A stretch of DNA of 64,000 nucleotides, from the NCBI GenBank assembly GCA_036320915.1, contig JAXBDG010000015.1, positions 62,001-126,000 of the forward strand, written 5' to 3'. Below the pieces are notes generated by a model. That model had not been told where the DNA came from. It worked only from the letters and a program-made list of their open reading frames with translations, and ran no database searches. Shown here piece by piece: positions 34,001 through 43,300 of the stretch. Within the stretch, counting starts at the first letter, position 1. Each line of letters opens with the position of its first letter. This stretch comes from Linnemannia elongata. Its lineage: Eukaryota; Mortierellomycota; Mortierellomycetes; Mortierellales; Mortierellaceae. A program made the position numbers and the translations under genes.

Positions 34001-34974
34001 GGAGTACTCCCGCTCGGAGAGATATATCCGGTAGTTAGATAGCCTTGCCAGGAGCTCCATACCACAGTCGATTGCTTTCCGAACAATGATCTTGTTACGT
34101 TTGAGGGTCGCTGCTGGGTTCTCTTCCTGAAATATTGGTGATGACGATGGGTCTGACCCATGGACACGAGCAGGAGTGGGATCTTGTTGGAACACGACCA
34201 GTAGTGCATCTCCTAGGAACTAGTTCAGTTGGATGAAGGTTTTGTTAGAATAACGTCTGGTTGAGAGTTGACTTTGGAAAGAAAATGAGTGAGCAAGGGA
34301 AAGAAAGTAAGGGTGTACCTTGACGACGTCTCCTCCGTGGAACTCGATGATGCGTATGGCGAGGTCAAAGTAGGCACCGATCTGGGAGGCGAGCATCTCT
34401 GCTCCGACGTCTCCTTTTGACGAGGCAATACTTGTCATCTACGTACATGTTAATAGAGGTGTTATTACTGGTTCGGTTATATACACATTTTAGTTGATCT
34501 CTAAAGCCCTTCTTCAAACACAAAGCACCGATAATGCAATAGAGAGAGAAGAAAACCTCACAGCCACTTCCTGGCAAATTTTTTTTTCTTGGTTCTATTT
34601 ATACCTGACTAAAGCCGACAATGTCGACCATGAGGACTGCACCGAACTGGGTGAACGAGAACGGAAGCTCCTCAATCGGTTCCTCCTCTCCCTCATGCAG
34701 ACTCCTCACGAATCTAATATACCGAGTGTGAAAAAAGGACAATAAGGAGATGGGAGCATGGTCTGCGTTGGTTAGAATTTTCAATTGCTGGGCGAAGTGT
34801 TGTTTGTTATTGAAGAGAGAAAACGATCGGCGAATTTTGATTCTTTTGTTGAGCCCAACAAAAAAAAAAAAAATAAGCACAGAGGGAGACTTGCTTTGAG
34901 ATGTAAGGTGCGATATTGATGGACGGCGTGCATAGGGTGGGGGACGTGATGGTGTGCTTCTTATCGACTGGCAT
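28086..34974 (-). CDS. soluble adenylyl cyclase (ADCY10)-like protein: two class III cyclase domains, P-loop ATPase, long helical repeat tail
   Basis: Minus-strand exons 28086..31222, 31308..32583, 32678..32885, 32970..33300, 33397..34219, 34319..34438 and 34605..34762 keep frame. A first exon 34881..34974 (MPVDKKHTITSP) is tentative. The product is about 2048 aa. C1 cyclase domain: MVDIVGFSQ with metal Asp78, then GGDVVKFLGDALL with Asp128. C1 is split by about 190 Ser/Gly-rich residues before LHMALSAGDI. C2 runs from about residue 509 (ILFISLGDVKPW, DDKGATLLCAFGLP, IVGDTIVIAVRIL). A P-loop (TGPRGSGKS, near 765) and a Walker B-like VMFEDLQW follow, then about 1000 residues of TPR-like helices. 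Domain order matches animal sAC, which makes cAMP from ATP in the cytosol. Some C2 catalytic positions look altered. The tail ends in a Glu/Pro-rich disordered segment. Confidence 0.8.
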
Positions 34975-35651
34975 AGTGTGTATGTTGTTTGTTATGTAAA
35001 AGTAGTGGAGAAGGAAGAAGTTGTGTGAAAATGGGTATCGTTTGTATTGCGGCAGGGGTATGTTTTGCAAGGGAGAGTATGGATGTGGTATCAATGACAC
35101 GAGACAGGAGAGAGACTGTGTGGTGTGTATAAGGGTGAGTATGAGTGTAAATGTGAGAGTAGGAGGGAGATAGGATGAATGGAATAAAGTTGATTAAGAA
35201 GGACAAAGGAAGAAAGTGCGGAGAGATGAAGAAAATAAAACAAAAGAGAGGGGAGTCAGACATTCAGGCGCGATCGAAAGAGGGGGGACTTGGTCTCGGT
35301 TGACTTTTTGTGTCTTTTTGTATCATTTGTATCGTTTGTGTCTGTGCAACCTTGCAAGGATACGTAAAGAGCGCGGATAAAAGGAGTGAGTGTGGATAAG
35401 AACGATCAGAGGGTTCTGATTCACTGACAGCCTTGGAGGTGGTTTTTATGTCCCTTCTTTCTTCCTTCCTCGAGGAAGGCGGTGCCACCGGCACCAGTGA
35501 AAAGAGGTCAGCTACGACGTCAGAGAGAGAGAGAGAGAGAGTCAAGCGAGCCAAGAGCAAAAACGACGGATTGGATTGGACCAAACTGGAACTATAGACC
35601 TTTTCTCTTGCCAATGCAAAAGAGACATTACAAGGAGATGGAGTGAGATAA

Positions 35652-35652
<1 letters not shown>

Positions 35653-35684
<32 letters not shown>
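35653..35684. repeat. A32 homopolymer
   Basis: Run of about 32 A, followed closely by a G/C patch (GTCCCCGGGGG) and a second A-rich stretch. Confidence 0.9.
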
Positions 35685-35689
<5 letters not shown>

Positions 35690-36357
35690 CGGGGGTCTCG
35701 GCCTCGAGGGAAAAAAAATAAAAAAAATAATCTGTTTCACTCACATTCACTTCACAGGCAAATAGGCTACGCCAATGCTGTGAAGCGGCAATTGCCTTTG
35801 GACTGCATAGGACAAATTATCGGTCAAGGGTCATATCCCAACAAAGCAACATCTGGCCCATGTTCATACCTCATAGAGGTGTAATGTTTATTTCCTTCGT
35901 ATTTGTCTGTCCACTGCTGACCGCGGCTAATTGTTGGTGCAGTTTATCTCATTGCCAATTGACTGTCTGACCCGAGTTGCCTGAAATCTTGGCAACAAAC
36001 CGCATCAGAGTCAATGGTGGTACCTTGACAGTTTTTCCTTCTTCCAGAGATATCAGCGCTGTTGCCGACTGACAAGGGCGCCTTTTGGAGACGAGGCCAC
36101 CACTCAGGAGACGTGAAAATCCGGGCTAATACGCTGCTCAGAGTTCGACTATGAGCCAGGTTACACTCTTGGACAACTGTGAAGGTGCCTCAAGGGACTG
36201 AACTGCACTAAATCAGAACGTCTCTGAAGTCGTTCCAACGAATATTTAGGAACAATAGGTTGACAACGTGTGTCCGACTCCGACAAAGGTGCAAGGTTGG
36301 TTCATTTCATCACGTGAATTAGACAAGACTGCTTATTTTGCAGGTAAACAACAAAAG

Positions 36358-36381
36358 AAAAAAAAAAAAAAAAAAAAAAAA
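36358..36381. repeat. A24 homopolymer
   Basis: Run of about 24 A some 175 bp upstream of the fibrillarin ATG. Confidence 0.9.
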
Positions 36382-36555
36382 GTTTGGAGAGAGCCAGGGA
36401 GAGAGTACAACAAAAGGAGACTTGTAGTTTTAAAAGTGTTCTTTCACTCTTTTGCATCCTTCATCCATCCTCTCCTCCTCCTTTTTTGATTCTCGCTAAT
36501 CGAAAAAGACTCTCTCTCTTTCCCCTTCTCTCCTTCCTTCTCACTACATATAACA

Positions 36556-38029
36556 ATGGGTTTCGGTATGTTCACCCGCTCCTTTCGCCAGTCTGACTCC
36601 AACCCTAACTCACACAGAAGCAGCGACAACTGGGATAATAAGTCAAGGACTACATACAATCACAGCTCGATGCTTTCAAAGGACTAACAGACAGCACCAG
36701 GCAACTGGACAGTCAATTGGGCATCTCATACTCGCATATCCCAAAGGACATTGGATCCAAAAGCAACGTACAAAGGATACCCACCTCATTCACACAAAAC
36801 CAGACCGATCCTTGAACCAGGCACTAACCATTGTAAACAATCCTACTTCATGAACACAATAGGTGATCGTGGTGGCCGTGGCGGTCGTGGCGGTGGACGT
36901 GGTGGTTTCGGCGGTGACCGTGGTGGTCGCGGTGGCGCACGTGGCGGTGGACGTGGTGGTTTCGGTGGTGACCGTGGTGGCCGTGGTGGCGGACGTGGTG
37001 GTAAGTCTTCTCACCAGTGCTTTTATGATCAAGTTCAGAACGTTCTCTGCCAAGATGCATGAAGGATCTCTTTGTCAGCTGGGTGATTAAGAAAGGCTTT
37101 TGCTTTCTTTCTCATCTCTTCTGAGATCCCTCAAAGTTTTTGGGCATGTTTTGCTATTAGAATGCGCTTGCACCGGGTCCTTCTGTAATCAGTAGCTTAC
37201 TAATAGCAACCTTCTCTTGTTAATTTAATCATGTGTAGGTGTCGCTAAGCGCGGCGGTCCCGGTGGCCGTGGTGGTCGCGGTGGTGCCCGTGGTGGTGCC
37301 CGCGGTGGTGCCAAGGGAGGTGCCAAGGTCACTGTCGAGCCCCACAGACACGAGGGTATCTTCGTTGCCCACGGAAAGGAGGATTACCTTTTGACCAAGA
37401 ACTTGGTCCCCGGCGAGTCTGTCTACGGTGAGAAGCGCATCTCCATCGAGGGTGCTGATGGTGCCAAGGTCGAGTACCGTGTCTGGAACCCTTTCCGTTC
37501 AAAGGTCGCTGCTGGTGTCCTCGGAGGTGTTGACAACATTCACATTGCTCCCGGCAAGAAGGTCCTCTACCTCGGTGCTGCCTCCGGTACCACCGTTTCC
37601 CACGTTGCTGATATCGTCGGACCCGAGGGTCTTGTCTACGCCGTCGAGTTCTCTCACCGCTCTGGACGTGATCTCATCAACATGGCCAAGAAGCGCACCA
37701 ACGTCATCCCCATCATTGAGGATGCCCGTCACCCCCACAAGTACCGCATGTTGGTCGGTATGGTCGATGTCATCTTTGCTGATGTTGCTCAGCCCGATCA
37801 GTCTCGTATTATTGGAATCAACGCCCACCACTTCTTGAAGAACAACGGACACATTGTCATCTCGATCAAGGCCAACTGTATCGATTCGACTGTTGATGCC
37901 GCCACTGTCTTTGCTGGAGAGATCCCCAAGCTTCAGGAGCAGCGCATCAAGCCCCAGGAGCAGTTGACTCTTGAGCCTTTCGAGAGAGACCACGCCTTGG
38001 TTGTCGGAAAGTACGTCCGCTCCAAGTAA
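36556..38029 (+). CDS. NOP1: fibrillarin, rRNA 2'-O-methyltransferase of box C/D snoRNPs
   Basis: Nucleolar methyltransferase acting with box C/D snoRNAs on pre-rRNA, also known to methylate a histone H2A glutamine. Exons 36556..36565, 36863..37000 and 37239..38029 give 312 aa. All introns are phase 1 inside Gly codons, so the tiny first exon encodes only MGF plus one base. Residues about 4-75 form the Gly/Arg-rich (GAR) domain of RGG and DRGG units, followed by a Lys/Arg-Gly segment. The methyltransferase domain begins [19 protein letters not shown]; the SAM site is [14 protein letters not shown]. Landmarks [18 protein letters not shown] and [10 protein letters not shown] follow, with C-terminus [12 protein letters not shown]. 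Codon usage is strongly C-ending, as expected for high expression. The introns (297 and 238 bp) could host snoRNAs, but I found no convincing C/D boxes. Confidence 0.95.
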
Positions 38030-38667
38030 ACGTTGGTTGCCAAGGATAGTGGGAGAACATAGGAGATTATTACATATTTTTTTTGCATGGATAGAACACA
38101 CACACTCACAAACAATGGATATTTGAATTTTGCATCTTTTATTACTCTTTCTCGTTGCCTGTTGTTGTTTAAGTCATGGGCGCCAAGGTTCTATAAGGTG
38201 GTTAGCTGCTTGGAGTGGATGGCCAATGGCCATATGGCTGATTAGTCCCATTCCGATGTGTCCTGAGTGGCTCTTAGCGTGTTTTTTCTTTTTCTTTTTC
38301 TGTTTGTCTTTTTAAGACCAGTCCGGTGTTCCCTAGTTTCACCTAAGCTGGACCCTTTTTTAAAAACTCCTGGTCGTCGCCTTTGACCAACTTCCTCTTC
38401 TCTTTCTCCTCTGCCACCTCAATCTACACAGTTCCTTGCCAACTCCTCGCTGTCATTTCAACGCATTTTTCTCCTTTTCCCTCATACTTCTAAGCAACTC
38501 TCGCCTATTCTTAACTTATTGCTACTTTCAAGCACGTTACCTCCAGCGTCTTCGGATCAACCCATATCGCTTTTTATCCTTTGAAACAAGGGCGACAGCC
38601 ATCTATCTAACTCCCTCTTTCTCCGACCCTCATCTTTCACGTCTATATCCCCAACCTCTTCCCTTCC
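38030..38667. other. intergenic region with C/T-rich leader
   Basis: 638 bp between the fibrillarin stop and the next ATG. 38380-38660 is C/T-rich and is the probable promoter/leader of the small YscW-like gene. No other gene is seen. Confidence 0.5.
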
Positions 38668-39024
38668 ATGACGTTCGAGTCGGTGGGAGGACGAATAATT
38701 ATCAGCCAGGCAGGAGGTGTAACGAGTCCCGATTCACGGATCACCGTAAGACTAGTCGACATGTCCCGTCCAGAAGCAGGAGGCATCACCGTCAGCCGTC
38801 AAGTCATTCTCACCGGTCCCCGTGGGCGACCCTTTCCAATCGAGTTCAAGATCCTGTTTGATTCACAGGTCTACAATCCCGAGAAGAAGTATGCCCTCTC
38901 TGCTCGGATTGAGGAAATGACGGGGGATGAGCGGCTGCAGTACATTAGTGCGTACCATCATCCTTTGCCCATGAATGGGCGGACGCTGTATGGGATTAAT
39001 ATCCTGGTCCAGACCATCTGCTAG
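38668..39024 (+). CDS. small YscW/YbaY-type beta-sandwich protein
   Basis: Single-exon 118-aa protein (ATG at 38668) resembling the YscW/YbaY family, best known as bacterial lipoproteins and type III secretion pilotins. Family-like pattern: a strand GRIIISQAGG, then ITVRLVDMSRPEAGG, RPFPIEFKILFD, then YNPEKKYALSARIEE and ERLQYISAYHHPL. Unlike the bacterial members it has no signal peptide or lipobox, so the product should be cytosolic, and its function is unknown. Similar short proteins occur in fungi as far as I recall. Lack of introns and the bacterial family would fit an old transfer, but this is not demonstrated. Family call rests on pattern only. Confidence 0.6.
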   Translation: MTFESVGGRIIISQAGGVTSPDSRITVRLVDMSRPEAGGITVSRQVILTGPRGRPFPIEFKILFDSQVYNPEKKYALSARIEEMTGDERLQYISAYHHPLPMNGRTLYGINILVQTIC

Positions 39025-40322
39025 CACTTTTGATGTATCTTGAAAGTAAATATGAGAAGTAAAATATGAAAGAAGGTAGAACACGTTTTTTCGGTTAGTT
39101 TTTTTTACGCTTTGGGCACTTTTTGGAAGTAGGGATCAAGAATGAACAAGGCACCCAATGAACAAGGGTATCAGGCCACCGTTTGGGCAGGGTGTCTACA
39201 AATCGCTCAATTGCTAGTTTAGCAATGGATATCATCCTTTACTTATATCGCACACTTCCATCTCCACGTTTCCTTTCCTACAGCCGCTTAGTCTAGGATC
39301 AAGGTACCCTTAGACAAGAGTGATTATTGAATCTCGTTAGTTTTCGATCTAGCGCATTGTGCCATGCAAATGAGAGGTAGGTAATAGTGTGCATGCGGTA
39401 TGCCTTGTTGCGCCCCTCCCTAGTACATTCGCCCCCGGCGTCAAGCGTGACTACAGCCAACTGCAGGTGTTCCTTCTTTCGGGGTGTCCATGTGGCGAAA
39501 AAAGAGTCAAGCGCAATGCTTCAGTGCATGTGCATACGAGACACGACGACGTAAGAAGCGGGAGGAAGAAGAGTAAAAGGTTCTATTTATCACGCCCCAT
39601 CCCTCTGCCTCTGCTCTGACTCAGACAAATAAAGAACTTTATGATCACCAACGAATCAATTCACCTTCAACAGAACCGACACAGACCATATCTCTCTTCC
39701 GCATCGTCGATTCAATTCAGGGCTTTTAAAAGTTATCTCCTTTGTCTTCTTCAATGCGTTGCTGTCCCTTTTTCCCCTTTCCCAACTGTCAGTCCACTCT
39801 TGCTTGCTCAGTTCAATTGCCTTCGTCCTCTTCGTCCCTTTTCGTCTCCGTTGTCGTTGACTGTGTTTCTCTCTCTCTCTCTCACTCACTTTTGTGTGTC
39901 CCCCCCTCCCTCCCTCCGGATGATCTTGGTCTTGAAATTCCCTCGTTTTTCTGTTCATCGTCCCCCCCTCCTCCTCCTTCGTTTAACCTTCTTCGTTTTT
40001 TATTCTCCCCTTCTCTGTCCTCGTCTTCTGTAACTTACTTTCTCTCATTCCTTCTCTCACCTTTTCCTCTTTTCCATTTCTCTCCCTTTGTCTTCCCTCC
40101 GCCGACATCACACCTCTTTCTCCTCCCATTCCCCCTTACTTACTTTTCTCCCTCAACTAATCCTATTTGCTTCCTTCCCTCCCTTTTTCTACTTCATGAC
40201 CTACTGGCACTCATAGTCAACGTCGCACCAACACAAACATTATCCTCACACTCACTCCTACACACGACCATAAAGAGACCCCCAACCTTACCTTTACCTT
40301 TACCCCGCATTCACTGATAACA
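39025..40322. other. intergenic region with long C/T-rich leader
   Basis: 1.3 kb. 39025-39640 is ordinary AT/GC-balanced sequence. 39740-40320 is very C/T-rich and directly precedes the ATG of the FUSC gene. Long open frames in this part reflect composition (Ser/Leu/Pro/Phe only). Confidence 0.55.
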
Positions 40323-43300
40323 ATGGGCAGGTCGTCGGGTTCACGCCGTGGAAGGGGCGAACCTCACTCCTCCTCTTCCGCCTCCTCCTCCAACTCCTCC
40401 CTCGCTCCCTCTAGTAAAAAACAATCCATCAACCCAAAGAGGCATTCCCTCGACTCCATCCACCCAAACTCATCCTCAAACCACTCCAGCGCAATCCCTA
40501 GAGGCAATGGCTACCAGGCAATGTCCATCCCCATGCCCCCTCCTCCTTCCCTCTACTTCTCTTTACTACCTGGTAGCAATGGCAGCAATGGAGGACAGCA
40601 GAGCGGTCAACAGGGCTCAGGATCCCATTCCAATTCCAACTCGCCTCGTCCTAGCCCAGCTATCCTTCATACCTCCCCTTCAAGTAATAACAACAACAAT
40701 GGATTCTTGGGCAAGAAGACAAGGTCAAAGTCTACCAGCGCTAAACACCGCCAGCCACATCACCCTCCCTCGATCCAGTTCCACCTCGACCCCCACTCAG
40801 AGCCAACTACCCCAGCCTCACACCCTTCCCTGTGTAGTAGTCACCACCACGGAAGCTCGCCCAAAGCAGCTACGAACCTGCACCCTCAATCACTCTCGAA
40901 CCCAACTACCCCCGCGGTTCTAGCTGCACCGGGGTCAGTCTCAGGATCAGTGTCAGGAACGAGGACAGGAGCGGGAGGATTTAATCATTACCACACCCTT
41001 CACCATCCTCCTACCGCTTCCTACCCTCTGTCAATGACCCACTCTCGCCGATCCAGTCTGTCAAACCCCTATGGACCCGGCGAAAAGTCCGATCCACAGC
41101 GGCAAAAAGGAGGGTGAGTGTCTTGTTCTGTTCAGATTGAATGAATTGTGTATCCATGTGTTCGCTCATTTTTTTTTAGCCCCTTGTGTGTTTTGCCTGT
41201 CGGTCTATTGGGTCGGTGTTTTGAACTTCGATCGAGGGTTCGGTTCATTGTGCGCAATGGCCCATTACTCTCTGCCTACGTGCGATGGCATTGTCTATTC
41301 TTGATACATGCACACTTTATTCGGCGCTAGTATTTGCTATCTTTCGTTCTTGGGAGTACAACCAAACCTGTATCCTTCCATGCTCCTTTCTATCTATCTC
41401 ATCCCATTTTTCTACCATCCTCTACTGCTTTCGCTTGTTCGCCCTGAAAAGTGACTAATGACCTCATGAATACCGAGCAAAGTTGACCCTTTCTTTTTTG
41501 AATAATGTCGCCGCTCGATTGTCGTTGTGAGCCACGTTTGACTCGAATTGACACCCCGCAAAATTTCTTACATCTCCCTGCCCCAGCTCTCACTATTTCC
41601 TCTGTGCGACATGTTCCTCATGCTCATTCTCGTCTATCCCTCAATGCTCAAATGCTAACTTTTGTCGCCGCCCCTTGTTTACTCCGCATCATACAGGTTC
41701 TTTGATATGGCTATCTTTGACCCAGCCCCAGACGTTCGCCCCAAAAGCACAAGGTCCTCCGTCGACCACGAACGACTTAGTCACCGCATGACAATATCTC
41801 GCCCACCCTCCATCGAGTCCATCAACAGCGCCAACTCTGTCCCCTTTGCTCCTCCTCCTCCACCTCCACCCTCTGCCTGGAAACAGTTCACGAACCACTT
41901 TTCGCGTCGTGTCATCAAAAGACACGTCAAGTTCATTGTCGCGCTGTATATCTCGTCTGCCTTGGCATTGATCACCCCAATCGCACGTCAGTTGGGTCCA
42001 ACCCCATATCTGGCCAATGTCGCCGTGGTGTTCATGCACCCTTCTCGAACGGTCGGATCCCAGCTCGAGGTCACCTTCTTTAGTGTGATCGGAGGCATCT
42101 TGGGAGCGGCCTGGATTATACCCTGCCAGGTTGCTGTCGCTGCATTCAACCAGCGTTACCTAGCTGAGGGCAACACTTCCGCCTGGGCGATCGAAGCCGC
42201 ATGGTTCTTTTTAGGCGTCTGGGTCATGACATTGTACAAGACTCGATATGCAAAGTTAAATTGCACGTTCATCATTTACACCATCGCCGGCATCTTCTCG
42301 TTGACGAGGAGCCAAGTCAACTTGCATTTCGACTTTTTCGACTTTTGGAATCTCATGGGTCCGCTTATGATCGGTATCGCAATCTGCCTGTTCGTCAGTA
42401 TCGTCTTTTGGCCAGAAACTGCCAGCGAAGGGTTAGGGTAAGCACAAACATTTGGCATCTAGCTCATGTTTTGAGGAGGCGCCCTTTTGTCTTTTTGGAA
42501 TATCTTTAATTCCAAACTAGTCTACATTGTGCTCACAATGACCATGCATATTAATTTTAACAAACAAAACATTAGACGTGCACTGAACGAATCCATGGAC
42601 ACATCTCGGTCGCTTTTGAACCTCAGCACTCGCGCCTTCCTCCTGAACCACAAAACCATCGCCCTGCCAAAGTCCGCCATCGACAAAGCCCAAGCCGAAG
42701 TTCGGACCGCCCAAAAGAAGCTCTTCAGCGCCTATCGCGAGGCGCGGTACGAGGTGACCTATTCTAGGACCAACCCCGCAGATTACAAGGAGGTCAAAAC
42801 AATCGTTTCAGCTTTGATGCGACATTTGGCGTCGATGAGTTTGGTTGTGCAAAACGAGCGCCTGTTGATGCTTGGACATCCCGACCGCGACGATGAGGAT
42901 TTGATGACTCAGAGCGGAAACGAGTCCGACATCAGTTTTGCCACCAGCAACAGCAGCGATGAGAGCGACAGTGACAGTGATTCGGAGGGTCATAACGTTA
43001 GGCGCGACCGCCCTTCTCGGTCCAACAGTAACACCAACTCTGGAGAGCAGATCAGCCACCAGGCCGACTATTTTGGGAACGCAACCGCAGAATCAGCGAC
43101 TGGAAAAGGTTATCGCTCGCGTAACCGTCGCCAGAAGAAATTAGAAACCGTCGAGAGCCCTACTAGCGAGGATGGCAATGACGAGCCCCACCACCGACGT
43201 GTCCGACGGAGAGGCAGCGCTGCAGAGTTGCGCAGAATTCGACAACTGTTGCAGAGAGCCGAGAACTCGACCCAGGCGGCCCTGAAGGCGAAGCAGCAGC

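Larger units (their letters stand above)
34975..36555. other. divergent intergenic region with homopolymers
   Basis: 1.58 kb between the cyclase (-) and fibrillarin (+) starts. 34975-35270 is GA-rich and probably the cyclase leader. Poly-A tracts lie at 35653 and 36358. 36420-36555 is the C/T-rich leader of fibrillarin. The central 35700-36350 is unique sequence in which I see no gene, tRNA or clear RNA fold. Confidence 0.5.

Noticed and set aside
35880..36350. Possible RNA gene between the cyclase and fibrillarin genes
   Set aside because: The unique sequence has scattered short inverted matches but no tRNA arms, A/B boxes or 5S-like order that I can support.
36566..37238. Box C/D snoRNA in fibrillarin introns
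   Set aside because: Partial TGAT and CTGA matches exist in the second intron, but no full RUGAUGA/CUGA pair with terminal stem was found.
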